DNA of 64,000 nt from NCBI GenBank assembly GCA_002005505.1, contig KV908374.1, positions 608,533 through 672,532 on the forward strand. The letters run 5' to 3'. The stretch comes from Botryococcus braunii. Taxonomy: Eukaryota > Chlorophyta > Trebouxiophyceae. Below are positions 1 through 9,900 of this stretch, one piece after another. Position numbers and translations under genes: made by a program. Each line of letters begins with the position of its first letter. The first letter of the stretch is position 1. Under the pieces are notes generated by a model, which searched no databases, was not told where the DNA came from, and was given only the letters and a program-made list of their open reading frames with translations.

Positions 1-1
1 T

Positions 2-661
2 GAGATGTTGAAATTGGGATTGATCAGGCCAAGTTGCTCCCCTTTTGCTTCACCTGTTTTGTTCGTTAGGAAGAAGGATGGAAGTTTACGGATGGTTATA
101 GATTACCGTCCCCTCAACAAAATCACCATCTCTGATAGATACCCTCTACCCAGAATTGATGACCTGTTAGATAAACTTAAGGGAGCAAAAGTGTTTTCAA
201 GCTTGGACTTACTGTCTGGATACCATCAGGTCAGGCTTCGGAAGGAGGATGTGCCAAAGACTGCCTTTCGGACCCCTTTTGGTTTGTACGAATTTCTTGT
301 TCTCCCCTTTGGTCTGACAAATGCCCCCGCCACATTTCAGAGGTTGATGAATGAAGTCTTTCATGACTTTATAAGGGAAGGATTTGTGGTGGTGTATTTA
401 GATGATGTGCTCATTTACAGCAAAACGGAAGATGAACACTTGGGGCAGTTGGAGAGAGTTTTCACCCGTCTGCGTGAACATCAACTCTTGGCAAAACTTG
501 TTAAATGTTCTTTCTTTGAGAACCAATTGAAGTACTTGGGACACATTATTGGTGCAAATGGATTGGAAGTGGATATGGATAAAGTCAAGGTGGTGCAAGA
601 GTGGCCTTCACCCACAAACGTAACGGAAGTTAGAAGGTTTTTGGGGTTGTCTAACTATTTT
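2..661 (+). pseudogene. Element F: Ty3/gypsy RT fragment
   Basis: A partial RT domain runs open from the window edge to 661. Visible blocks are a VIDYRPLNK motif near 95-125, the [13 protein letters not shown] block near 303-340 and the catalytic YLDD motif near 397-408, followed by the thumb region GHIIG and RRFLGLSNYF. The frame then runs into an LTR at 662, so the RT is cut before the connection/RNase H region. RNase H, integrase and the 5' part lie outside the window. The sequence resembles element B's RT more than A, C or E, so F and B are related families. F is the outermost host layer of the nest seen here. Codons 3' of 661 in the long open frame belong to the inserted LTR and are not F protein. 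Confidence 0.88.
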
Positions 662-852
662 TGTAATATCTTGTGCCGATCTCAAGTTCGTGTGAGAATG
701 ACCTCACACAGGTGCGACCCGTCTGATAGCACCCCGCCAGCCAAGCTGGCCAGTTTACGTAATGAGGTCATCGTACCCCGCTCTCCGATCACGCGCTATC
801 GGCTCGATGCCGATCGGCTCCCTAACGGACCCTTCGCACTCGGAACGTTACA
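662..852 (-). repeat. Element E 3' LTR (191 bp)
   Basis: Read on the minus strand this LTR starts TGTAACGTTCC and ends GATATTACA, giving TG...CA ends. A purine-rich tract abuts its start (853-866, CTAGGTGGGGGAGGG on the minus strand), as expected for a 3' LTR. The five bases before it on the plus strand are ATTTT (657-661), the candidate TSD. The partner is beyond the right end, so the TSD is untested. It shares a GAATGACCTCACAC block with element A's LTR. Confidence 0.8.
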
Positions 853-1472
853 CCCTCCCCCACCTAGGCTCAAGCCGTCTCGGATTGAGGGGGATGCATC
901 TCCCACACAGGAAGCACTACAGTTAAGAGTGTATCACGTCCTGACCAGCCACCTTCGCAGGAAGCCCTACAGACAAGAGTCCCATACCTCTTGCCCAGCC
1001 ACCCGCCACCCTAGTCCCGGCAGACTAGTGGTAACGACAATCCACACCCATGCTCATTTGGACTGCCCACGGAGCACTCCCGGAAGTACAACCTCCGTCA
1101 CCAGAAATCCATCTGGCTAATCAAGCTATTGGGGGTTTCACTGACCATCACCATAGCGCTTAGAGTACATGGTTACTCTAGAGTCACAACCCACCATCAG
1201 CAGAGACTCTCAGACACCGAGTCCAGGACCCGGGGTGCACCATGCCCTTGAGACTATCTGAGGTGCTACTAAGTCCGCAGTGAACGGAATAGGGCCCTTC
1301 CATTGGCATAGCCAGGGACAGGGAGGAGTGATTGAGTAGGACGACATGTTGAACAATGCAACCACTTCGCCGCTAACGAGGGATGTCCCGTCGACTGGAC
1401 ATATGGATCGAATGCCACGACCCCCGAAGTGACAACAGCCCGACTCAAGGCCATTTGTGTGTCTCCTGGGTC
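853..1472 (-). other. Element E 3' untranslated region
   Basis: This 620-bp stretch lies between E's chromodomain stop codon and its 3' LTR. It ends at the LTR with a polypurine tract (853-866). No convincing coding frame, tandem repeat or RNA gene is visible in it. Confidence 0.7.
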
Positions 1473-1648
1473 CTAGCCCGTCTTGACCCGTGCCCAATAC
1501 TCCTTCAACGCCCCAGGGGCATTCCGCAAGTTCGCCTCTGATTCCCACGTGTCATGTTCAGGGGAGTATCCCACCCACCGAACCAGGAACTCATGCAAAC
1601 GGCGAGCCTTCCGGTGGTCGAGAATTTTCTCAACCTCGTACTCGTCCT
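1473..1648 (-). CDS. Element E pol, C-terminal chromodomain (3' piece)
   Basis: On the minus strand this encodes the end of a chromodomain: EYEVEKILDHR, then EFLVRWVGYSPEHDTW, then NAPGALKEYW and a TAG stop at 1473-1475. Chromodomains at the integrase C terminus are typical of chromoviruses and are thought to guide integration to chromatin marks. The piece is separated from the rest of E pol (62243-64000) by the 60.6-kb B insertion. With one copy of the 5-bp repeat GTCCT removed the two pieces join in frame, so E was uninterrupted here before B inserted. Confidence 0.9.
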
Positions 1649-1862
1649 TGTCGTAGAATGCACCCCTGAGCTTTCCAACGCTTCCAAAAATTCTCTTTCT
1701 TCCGAAGAAAGGTTTTTAAACTTCCCAGAAGAGGGCGGTGACATCTACGGCCCACATATGAGAGTTAGGACCTTCCATCGAACGATCTCCCTCCTACGAC
1801 TTTCCTCCTTCCACCACGCGAAAGACTTGCAGAGAACAATTCGGCATCTCGCCGATACCAGA
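1649..1862 (-). repeat. B leader/gag stub with 15-bp LTR remnant
   Basis: Bases 1649-1663 match the edge of the B LTR (TGTCGTAGAATGCAC) and abut the GTCCT TSD. From 1664 the sequence switches to the start of B gag and its leader, identical by eye to 61571-61766, including the PBS. B therefore ended as a tandem LTR-body-LTR-body-LTR structure whose second body was deleted from inside gag to 15 bp from the outer end of the terminal LTR. Confidence 0.8.
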
Positions 1863-2338
1863 TGTCGTAGAATGCACAAGTTAGAGAGAATTTCCAAGTT
1901 GTGAGAGAGAGAGAGACAAGGCCGGATGGCCGACAAGTTGGACGCTCTTTCCAATTACAAGTAACCCCCACCTCACGGAGCTTCCACTCCCTACTTGTGG
2001 TCTACTAAGCTTCCAAATTACCTGAGTGCGTGTCTTCCCGTGGCTTACGTCTCTATCCGTTCCTTCCCGTGGTTCGTGATCGTGTGTTCACGTTCCTCCA
2101 ATGGTAGCGCACTAGTCCACCAAACCTCTACAATAGTATCTAGAAAATATCCTAGAATCCTACTATGAGAGTAACGTCCATAACTATCCAATGGAATTCG
2201 ACGGCTAGGAAGCCAAGGCTAGACGCTAGGCACGTGCGTACTCGCGTTGCTCGTACGACATGTGCGCCACATGTGCGCCTAGGCTAGGGGGTAAGGGAAA
2301 TGTCCAGAAATGCCGGGAAATCCCTACATTCCATCACA
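1863..2338 (-). repeat. Element B LTR, left copy (476 bp)
   Basis: The minus strand starts TGTGATGGAATG and ends CATTCTACGACA. It matches 61767-62242 over the full length with no difference seen by eye. A purine-rich tract lies directly upstream on the minus strand (2339-2355), so this copy is B's 3' LTR. The leader/gag stub on its other side shows it was also the 5' LTR of a second, now deleted, body. Confidence 0.88.
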
Positions 2339-2531
2339 TCATCCCCCCCTTAATTCCTGCATGTCCTCATGCAGCCACATACACACATACAGAAGACCAC
2401 AATTATAAGGGAATGGTCGTCACCGAACGGCCCATCCACCAGCGCCGTTAGACCCTTGCCGAATGGGTTACATTAGGGTCCCCGCCTCCAAGTTATTCCC
2501 CTATCATCCCAAGCAATTGACTAAAGCGTCC

Positions 2532-2580
2532 ATTTTTTTTTTGTTTTTTTGTTTTTTTTTTTTTTTAAATTTATTTATTA
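2532..2580. repeat. T-rich homopolymer tract
   Basis: Runs of 8 to 14 T interrupted by single G residues, followed by an AAATTTATTTATT stretch. On B's sense strand this is an A-rich tract inside the 3' UTR. It may be a relic of poly(A) or simple slippage. Confidence 0.8.
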
Positions 2581-2937
2581 GGTGTGCTTTATTCCAGTCC
2601 TAAGTACAATACTGTACGATACGACACGGTACGATAAATTACGATAAATTACGGCGAACTACGACGAACGTTCGCCTTATTCCTTTCGAACTATCCAAGT
2701 CCGCCTTTATTGACACATCCCTATTTATTATTTATTAAAACAATACAATGCTTGTGACACAACCGATAAACAATCCGAACAAGATAAATATGACACAGGT
2801 GTAGCTCAGTTCACAATGCTTTCCTAAAGTGGCTATCCATACAACACAGTTTCTTTATGATACATTGTCCATACTGTACACATACTGTACACATAAGGTA
2901 CACATATAGTACATAGAAAGAAATCCATCCCAAGATG

Positions 2938-3009
2938 CCAAGTAGTCCATATCCAAGGGTTCCAAGTAGCCCATAGCCAAGGGTTCCAAGTAGCCCATAG
3001 CCAAGGGTT
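2938..3009. repeat. 24-bp tandem repeat, three copies
   Basis: Three head-to-tail copies of a 24-bp unit beginning CCAAGTAG and ending CCAAGGGTT (2938-2961, 2962-2985, 2986-3009). The first copy differs from the other two at two positions. Confidence 0.85.
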
Positions 3010-3302
3010 CCAAGTCACTTCTGTACTTCAAGCCCACGTCCCAAGTGCTAGTTAAGCAGACTGCGGTTGCGCGCCATGTGTACTTCAATTCCCATCCCTG
3101 AATGCAGAACCCCGAGTTCAATGCATCGAAGCGGTATGAGGCCTCATGCCACACATACCGAGGTAGGCAACCTACCCCGTCCCTTGTCCCAAAGTACACA
3201 AGATATACAGTCCCTACCATAGGTCCCGTCCCATGTATTCCCAGACACCAGGTGGGAACTCCACAAGTGGAATGAGGGGGACAACCGTCCGGAGGGGCCC
3301 GT

Positions 3303-3689
3303 TCAAGGGAAGGTGTCGCGCAGCGCCACCTGGTCCCAAATGGGCGGGGCGAGCCCCTGGAGTCTATGATAGGTATTAACCAGCCCGGGATGGGTCTCGA
3401 ATGCCTCCTGAGATTCCCATGAGTCCTCTGTGGCCCCATGGCCTGCCCACTTTACAAGGTACTCGAGAAAGGGTGTGCCATCCTCAAAATGGTAGGAGAA
3501 CCCATCCTTGTCGTACAACAGCCGGTGATCGACTAGTGCATCCACTACCCACTCCAGGTGAGTGGTGCCATCCGCTTTGGTGATGACTTTTGGGGGGCAG
3601 TATCCACGCGACTGCGCCTCCTCACGTGTCCAGTATGGCTTCAAATAGCAGACATTTATGCGGGGGTGGATGTCCAACCGGTCCGGAAG
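3303..3689 (-). pseudogene. Element B pol, chromodomain piece
   Basis: On the minus strand it opens with the last part of the integrase (IHPRINVCYLKPYW) and continues into a chromodomain: VVDALVDHRLLY, FLEYLVKWAGHG, EDSWESQEAF, THPGLVNTYHRLQG, with a stop at 3303. The chromodomain is longer than usual between the first and second strands (extra KDGFSYHFEDGTP). The 5' end at 3689 is the border of the 3690-4790 insertion. GGAAG at 3685-3689 is its TSD, and the frame continues into 4796-5232 once the insertion is removed. Codons upstream of 3690 in the open frame belong to the insertion. Confidence 0.85.
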
Positions 3690-4188
3690 TGTTGGAATTT
3701 GTGTACTCTCAGGACAATCCAAGGATGACAAATTTTGACCTGAATAAATTAGCTGTATAGTTGACAATGTGTTCAACTCAAAGGAAACTCTTTGATAAAC
3801 AGCCAGTGGCCTTATGGCCACAAGTAGGAATGGATAAAGTATCTCAGAACATGGTAGAGAAGGACTTTCCTGTTGTTTGTGGCTATTAAAATTGAGTGTA
3901 TCCTAATTGTTAATAACGTGATAAACTCAATTGGGATAAGGGCCAATTTCCAAGGCTCTGAACCTCAACTCTGATACGAATTCATGAAAAAGGGGCCAGA
4001 ACAGCGCAAGTCAACGCGCTGGTCTGATAATACTAGGAGCGACTGACCGAAGTCTCAAGCAGTCAATCCGTTGTGTTTGTGAAACGTCTTTGTTGTCTCA
4101 AACACTGACTCTCAGCCTGATCTCAATTAACTCTTATCTCTGTTGGCATCTTGTATGCATTGTGTTAGATCAAGAGGAGATCAGACTG

Positions 4189-4279
4189 GTGAGACGCACG
4201 TCTGTCGCTTACGTTATTCTAGCAGCCGTAAGTGCTGGCTTATTGAGTTAACTAAGAAAGTATTCTTGGTAATGTGCAG
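4189..4279 (+). other. Intron 1 (91 bp, GT-AG)
   Basis: Starts GTGAGACG and ends AATGTGCAG. The flanking exon blocks are fused without it at 4658/4659 in the second copy. The exact GT-AG boundary and its precise absence downstream support a spliced origin. Confidence 0.85.
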
Positions 4280-4338
4280 GCCTGTTAAACTGCTTCCATC
4301 ATACAATGTTATTGATGTTGAAAGTATTTACTTACTTG

Positions 4339-4424
4339 GTAAGCAGTTTACGCTGCACGTTGGTTTGCAGACAAGTAACCGTATTTGAGTTACCAGCAAG
4401 ATACTGATTGTGTAACATGCACAG
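4339..4424 (+). other. Intron 2 (86 bp, GT-AG)
   Basis: Starts GTAAGCAG and ends CATGCACAG. It is missing at the corresponding position of the second copy (after 4717), where TACTTG joins GATGACAC directly. Confidence 0.85.
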
Positions 4425-4530
4425 GATGACACATGCATATGTATCATCGTCTGTGATTTATAATATTAAATACAAACTGGATCTTGCAGGTAATCGTTAG
4501 ATAGACCAGTGTCGTATACTACCCGGTGTA

Positions 4531-4790
4531 AGTCAATCCGTTGTGTTTGTGAAACGTCTTTGTTGTCTCAAACACTGACTCTCAGCCTGATCTCAATTAA
4601 CTCTTATCTCTGTTGGCATCTTGTATGCATTGTGTTAGATCAAGAGGAGATCAGACTGGCCTGTTAAACTGCTTCCATCATACAATGTTATTGATGTTGA
4701 AAGTATTTACTTACTTGGATGACACATGCATATGTATCATCGTCTGTGATTTATAATATTAAATACAAACTGGATCTTGCAGGATCCACA
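4531..4790 (+). repeat. Spliced copy of the duplicated segment plus LTR end (candidate R-U5)
   Basis: The 252 bp at 4531-4782 match the three exon blocks of the upstream copy with no difference by eye and with both introns removed. The last 8 bp (GATCCACA) follow directly where the first copy has GTAATCG, consistent with a third splice joining exon 3 to the LTR end. The block would correspond to a minus-strand strong-stop product made from spliced RNA. Confidence 0.75.
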
Positions 4791-5232
4791 GGAAGATCCA
4801 GTGTGACGAAGTTAACGTTGTCGGGCGTGACCGCCATGACCCTGAAGGGTCCCACGTGCCTGGGCTGCAGCTTGCTGAATCTGTTTGAAGTTAGCGTGGG
4901 GGCCGCACGGGTTGAAAGGAGGACATAGTCCCCTTCCTGGTAGATGGCCTCCCTCCTATGCCGGTTGGCATAGGCCGTCTGACGGTCTTGAGCTGCACGC
5001 AAACACTTCCTTGCAAGGGTGATTTTGGCTTGCATTTTTCTCATGAAGAGATCAGCCCTATCCACCTTAGTGCCCTCCATGTGTCCCACCGCAAACGGTA
5101 TATTTGGATCTTGCCCATATGTTAACCTGAAGGGTGTGGAGTTTAGGGAAGTTTGCCAAGAGTTGTTGTAGGCAAATTCCGCCACTGAAAGGTAATCCTC
5201 CCACTCCTTTGGGTTATCCTTGACATAGTGTT
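4791..5232 (-). pseudogene. Element B pol, integrase C-terminal part
   Basis: The minus strand encodes the segment after the integrase catalytic core: DNPKEWEDYLSVAEFAYNNS, then NSTPFRLTYGQDP, a helical stretch (KITLARKCLRAAQDRQTAYANRHRR in parts) and the EGDYVLLST / HVGPFRVM modules typical of gypsy integrase C termini. It is bounded at 5232 by element A (TSD GTGTT, 5228-5232) and at 4791 by the solo LTR. The reading frame is open throughout. Confidence 0.88.
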
Positions 5233-5402
5233 TGTAACGTACTTCCGGATACGTCCACCCGTCGGATACGGGTCTCACGTGGTCTTCGACCACGAGGGTG
5301 CATACGACCCGGTATGCACCTGTGTGAGGTCATTCTCATACGAGCCTTTGTCTTAGATCTTGCATCTAGCCTTTGTCTTCGTGAATTTCCTAGATCATTA
5401 CA
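5233..5402 (+). repeat. Element A 5' LTR
   Basis: Starts TGTAACGTACTTCC and ends GATCATTACA. At 170 bp it is short for a gypsy LTR. It differs from the 3' LTR only at 5339 by eye. Confidence 0.93.
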
Positions 5403-5409
5403 TTTGTTT

Positions 5410-5424
5410 TTGGTATCGGCGAAA
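5410..5424 (+). promoter_or_regulatory. Element A primer-binding site (candidate)
   Basis: TGGTATCGGCGAAAA begins seven bases after the LTR. It resembles the initiator-tRNA-Met primer site TGGTATC and the stronger site of element B at 61747-61764. The primer tRNA itself is inferred. Confidence 0.6.
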
Positions 5425-5456
5425 ATCTATTCTCTGTACTTTGTCCGTGCTCCACT

Positions 5457-6935
5457 ATGGCCGAGCTCGTTTTGCCTCGCGAGTCTACAATTGAATTCAT
5501 CTTGACGAACGAGCCATCTTTCACGAAATCGGAATATGTGCCTACATCAACTCTCGCGACTGTACCAGATTTTCTTCTGAAAGAATTCCGTGTACCTGTG
5601 GTTGCGGGGACGAGTTCGTCTACGGCTTTTTGGTTGTGCGTGCAGGAATACGAAACCTATGATGATCTTTCTGTTGTCATATCTGATGTACAGGCAAAAC
5701 TCTCAGAGGCCACTGCCTCTCTCCGTCAGCGCCACGCCTCCTGGCTGGCTGCTCACGCGAGCTCCTACATGGTCGCACCCACGGCCTTTGGCGCAAACAC
5801 AGCGTTTGCCGCCCATCAAATTGCCATAAGGGACCTCCAGTCCGCAACGAACACTTATTGGGATTATAAGTTTCTGTTGCGTGACTTGGAGGGGCCAATT
5901 CCCCCCTACGCAGGGGACCTCACGGTGGCGCTTGAAACCCATCGTGAAGAAACCAATGCCCGGCTTACGGTAGTCGAGGGCGACGTCCGATCCATGAAGG
6001 ACACCCTCTCAGAGCTCCGCGACTTGTTGCTCAAGGGTACGCCTCCGCTTACCCCGAATACCGAGCTTCCTCTCAATCCGGAATTCCCTCTCGATTACGA
6101 CCAAATCAATCGGAGTTCCTTCCCTTCCAAGCCTATTCGTGTTCCACCACCCAAATTCGATGGGTCCAAGGAAGGTACCAAGGTCACCACCTGGTTTGAG
6201 CAATTTGACGACTATGCCTCTCTCATGCACATTGCACCGGGTGACTTAGTCGCAAATGCTTCACTTTGCTTGTCGGGACGTGCAGCCGAGCAATGGGCCT
6301 TAATGAAAAAGTCTCTCACTCAGCGGGGACGTGATCCTAGGGACTTTTCCACCTTCAAAACTGAAATGCTTGCTCAGTTTGTGGAGGGTAAGGTCGAACA
6401 CACTGTTCGAGTTCGTCTCGCACGCTTACGACACATTCACTCTGTTGCTTCCTATCATGCAGCTTTCAGAGCAATCATGGTAGAGGCAGTTCAACACCCC
6501 ATCTCGGGGCCAGAGGCTTGCTCAGCTTTTCGCAATGGTCTCAAGCCAGCTGTCTACCAGTTGGTCATGAGGGATGCCATGGCCAAGGATGAGTTCGAGC
6601 ACCTTGACGTGGTGGTCAAGGCTGCCAAGGAAGCTGAGGATCTTCTCACTGTCCTTGCAGGGGGCTCTCACACTGACCACCGCAAGGAGGGTGGTTCACG
6701 TGCGGACCAGCGTCGCGCGCCACCCTTGGCCACCAAGCCTGCCAAGAAGCCTGCCCTCAACCTGCCTCCCAAGGCACTCGCTGAGGAGGTGGCCAAGTGG
6801 GCCAAGAAGGGCCTCGCTGAAGCCCTCTTCCACAGGCGCAACTCTGACGGGCGCTGCATCAATTGCGGCGTCCACGAGCACGACACCGCGTCTTGCCCGC
6901 ATCCTAACGTTGTCTTGCCACCTGCTAAACGCTGA
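5457..6935 (+). CDS. gag: Element A Gag polyprotein
   Basis: The first ATG after the LTR opens a 492-residue frame. Residues about 245-400 carry a Retrotrans_gag-type capsid domain (WFEQFDDYASL, AAEQWALMK, DFSTFKTEMLAQF, SYHAAFRAIMVEA). A basic, Lys/Ala-rich stretch follows (about 415-455). A CCHC zinc knuckle lies near the C terminus: Cys467, Cys470, His475, Cys480, spacing CX2CX4HX4C, which binds the genomic RNA. The frame ends with UGA at 6933-6935 directly before pol in the same frame. Gag forms the cytoplasmic particle in which reverse transcription occurs. Confidence 0.93.
   Translation: MAELVLPRESTIEFILTNEPSFTKSEYVPTSTLATVPDFLLKEFRVPVVAGTSSSTAFWLCVQEYETYDDLSVVISDVQAKLSEATASLRQRHASWLAAHASSYMVAPTAFGANTAFAAHQIAIRDLQSATNTYWDYKFLLRDLEGPIPPYAGDLTVALETHREETNARLTVVEGDVRSMKDTLSELRDLLLKGTPPLTPNTELPLNPEFPLDYDQINRSSFPSKPIRVPPPKFDGSKEGTKVTTWFEQFDDYASLMHIAPGDLVANASLCLSGRAAEQWALMKKSLTQRGRDPRDFSTFKTEMLAQFVEGKVEHTVRVRLARLRHIHSVASYHAAFRAIMVEAVQHPISGPEACSAFRNGLKPAVYQLVMRDAMAKDEFEHLDVVVKAAKEAEDLLTVLAGGSHTDHRKEGGSRADQRRAPPLATKPAKKPALNLPPKALAEEVAKWAKKGLAEALFHRRNSDGRCINCGVHEHDTASCPHPNVVLPPAKR
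6933..6935 (+). promoter_or_regulatory. In-frame UGA between gag and pol (readthrough candidate)
   Basis: After this UGA (context CGC UGA AGG) the same frame stays open with no stop through the Pro-rich linker and into protease up to 10556. There is no ATG in this frame between the stop and the protease motif. Pol is therefore either made by stop-codon readthrough or the stop is a point mutation. Confidence 0.6.
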
Positions 6936-9900
6936 AGGTCTGGGCCTTCAGTCTCTCCTGCACCTCCTGCAGATGTAGCTGGAATAAGTCCGGTTCCTCC
7001 TACGCCCAATTCACACTCAGATGAATTGCCTGCACCACCACTTCTAGCTGCCCATGCTTTTCATCCAGACCCTGCTGTACAAGACCTCACCATGGTCTTT
7101 GCTGGGCAGGTGTTGGACCAGCATGGCCACATCCTCTTCGACTCCGGAGCGGCGTGTAACGTCATCAGCTCCGCCTTCGTGAAGAAGCATGCATTGGAAG
7201 TGTCCCCACGGGGAAACGTGCACCCACAGCTACAACTAGCCAATGGGACGCGCGTCAACCATATGGGCCAAGTCACAGTGTCCGTTACCGTCCAGGGTCA
7301 ACGTTTCACAAGGGTTCCTTGTGTTGTGTTAGACTTAGCTATGGATTGGACTCTCATCTTGGGCAACCCGTGGTTACGTCGTTGTCGTGCTCAGTTGGAC
7401 TTCGATGAGCTGACCATCAGAGGTTACACGAACAAAGCAAAGCCATTTGTTTTACGGTGTGCACCTTTGGACAAGCCTTGCCCTGGCAGCTGGTGTCAGG
7501 ATACTAAGGTGTTGGTCATCTCTGCAGTGAAGGCTAAACGCTTAGTCCGTTCAGGATGTAAGTCTTTCCTTTCCACTGTAACCAAAGTCGACGAGTCTGC
7601 CATGTCAAGACCATCCCTGGTCGATGATATACTCAAGGGGTATGCTGATGTCTTTCCGGACGAGGTACCTGGGTTACCCCCAAACCGTCCTGGAATCTCT
7701 CACACAATCCCCCTGACTGACCCACATGGCAAACCTCCTTCTCGACCACTCTACCGTCTCTCTCGCGCTGAATTCCTTGAAGCCGAGAGACAGACCAAAC
7801 TGCTTTTGGAAAAGGGCTCCATAGAGCCCTCCACGTCACCATATGGAGCACCTATCCTCTTTGTCCAAAAGAAAGACGGGAGCTTGCGCATGGTCATCGA
7901 CTATCGCGCCCTTAACAAACTCACTGTCAAGAACAAGTACCCTATGCCACGCATAGATGATACTCTTGACCAACTCCAAGGCTCCACTGTCTTCACCAGT
8001 CTGGATCTCACCTCTGGGTACCACCAGATCCGGATCACTGAGGAGGATGTTCCGAAAACTGCTTTCAGGACTCCTATGGGCTTGTATCAATGGAAAGTCT
8101 TACCCTTCGGTCTCACCAATGCACCAGCCACTTTCCAAACTGCTATGAATACAATCTTCCGCCCATACCTCCACAAGTTTGTCTTGGTTTACTTGGATGA
8201 CATCCTCATCTATAGTAAAACCCCTGAGGAGCATCGTGAACACCTGCAAAAGGTCCTGGACCTTTTGCAAGAGCATCAGCTCTATGCCAATCTCAAGAAA
8301 TGCTCCTTCGCCCAGCCCGAAGTCACGTACTTGGGTCATGTGGTGTCTGCGGATGGAATCAAAGTGGATCCCCGTAAGACAGCTGCCGTAGCTGATTTTC
8401 CTACTCCTAGGAATCTCAGTCACCTACGGTCCTTCCTGGGCTTAGCCACCTACTTCCGCAAGTTCATTCGTAACTTTGCGATGCTGGCTTCCCCTCTCCA
8501 CCGCCTTTCTCGTAAAGGTGTGGCTTGGGTCTGGTCTCCTGCTTGCGCTGCTGCTTTCCAAGCAATCAAGCAGGCCTTGACCACTGCTCCCTGCCTAGTT
8601 TTCCCTGATTTCTCTCAACCATTTGAAGTGCACACTGATGCCTCCCTTCATGGGCTCGGGGCCGTGCTCTATCAAAATGGTCGTCCAGTGGCCTTCGAAA
8701 GCCGAGGTCTGACACCTGCGGAAATCAACTATGCCACTGGGGAACAAGAGCTCCTGGCTGTGGTGCACGCCCTCACTGTCTGGCGCTGCTACCTTGAAGG
8801 TGCTCCTGAGTTCCGGGTCGTCACAGACCACAAAGCCATCACCTACTTGGACTCGCTTCCTACCCTTAGCCGACGTCAAACACGATGGGCTGAGTTCCTT
8901 TCCAGGTTCCACTTCCGTTGGGATCATGTTGCTGGCAAGTCCAATGTGGTAGCTGATGCCCTCAGTCGTCACCCTGCCCTCGGCAGTGATTACACTCCAC
9001 CGTGTGGCTTTGTCAATGCCATTGTGGCATCTGGGGTCTTAGCACCCCCTGACTCTCCCTGTCTACCGAGTCCATCCCTATCTGCCGTCCTCCGTTCCGG
9101 TGTGACTTCAGGGGGGGGAGAGCCCACGAGCCTGTCATGGAAAGACAAGTTCGTGCAAGGTTATTCTGTGGACCCATGGTTCCAGGATGCTGACAACTTG
9201 AAGGGTCTCCTACCACACGAGGGTCTCTTCTTACACGACGGCAAAGTTGCCGTACCCGATGCATTTGGGTTGCGAACCCTTCTCCTTAAGGAAATGCATG
9301 ACAGCCCATACGCTGGACACCAAGGTGTTCGGAAGACCCTGAAGCTCATAACCCGCCATTACTGGTGGCCTTCCATGACTCAGGAAGTGGAGAGGTATGT
9401 CACCACATGCCATCTGTGCCAAAAGAACAAAGCCAGGAACCTCAAACCAGCTGGTCTCCTGCAACCTCTGGGCTTACCCTTGGCTCCTTGGCATACAGTC
9501 ACGATGGACTTCATCACGCAACTACCGTCCACAGAGCGCGGCCACGATGCCATCTTCGTCATCGTGGACAAACTCTCCAAGATGGTCCATCTGGTGCCAA
9601 CCACGTCGCGAGCGACAGCGGAGCAAACGGCACGCCTGTACGTTGACAACGTATGGAAGTTGCATGGGGTCCCCCAAGTGATAGTGTCTGACAGAGATCC
9701 ACTCTTCACCAGCCACTTCACCAAGGCTTTGTGCGAGATACTCGGTACCAAACAGGCCATGTCCACTGCCTACCACCCTCAAACGGATGGTCAGACAGAA
9801 AGGACCAACCGGGTACTGGAAGACATGCTACGCATGTACGTGTCGTCCAGCCAAACTGACTGGGACACCAAGTTGTCCTGCGCCGAGTTTGCTATCAACA

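Larger units (their letters stand above)
2339..3302 (-). other. Element B 3' untranslated region
   Basis: The region between B's chromodomain stop and the 3' LTR is low in coding signal. It contains a polypurine tract next to the LTR (2339-2355), a T-rich run (2532-2580), short ACGATA/ATTACGATAA repetitions near 2615-2670, TACACATA repetitions near 2873-2912 and a 24-bp tandem repeat (2938-3009). The 194-residue open frame on the minus strand here (3439-2855) is mostly this repeat and lacks family motifs, so I do not call it a gene. Confidence 0.65.
4061..4530 (+). repeat. Unspliced copy of the duplicated segment (candidate R region)
   Basis: It consists of exon-like blocks 4061-4188 (128 bp), 4280-4338 (59 bp) and 4425-4489 (65 bp), separated by the two introns, followed by GTAATCG at 4490 (a possible third donor site) and 41 bp that end at 4530. 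If 4061 is the transcription start and 4530 the RNA 3' end, this is a complete R region read from an unspliced 3' LTR. Confidence 0.7.
3690..4790 (+). mobile_element. TG...CA insertion, probable solo LTR of a Ty1/copia-type element
   Basis: The insertion begins TGTTGGAATTTG, a start common in plant copia LTRs, ends GATCCACA and is flanked by GGAAG (3685-3689, 4791-4795). It interrupts B's integrase C terminus and removing it restores the frame. It has no coding domains and its two ends share no direct repeat, so a solo LTR fits best; a small non-autonomous element is the alternative. It contains two adjacent copies of one sequence. The first (4061-4489) holds two GT-AG intervening segments, and the second (4531-4782) lacks exactly those. 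Bases 3690-4060 would then be U3. Orientation is taken from the GT-AG polarity. Confidence 0.78.

Noticed and set aside
2855..3439. 194-residue ORF over the 24-bp tandem repeat
   Set aside because: It is driven by the repeat and the chromodomain shadow and has no family motif.
7026..7028. Pol start codon at 7026
   Set aside because: The codon is TTG, not ATG, and the frame is open upstream to the gag UGA, so no separate start is supported.
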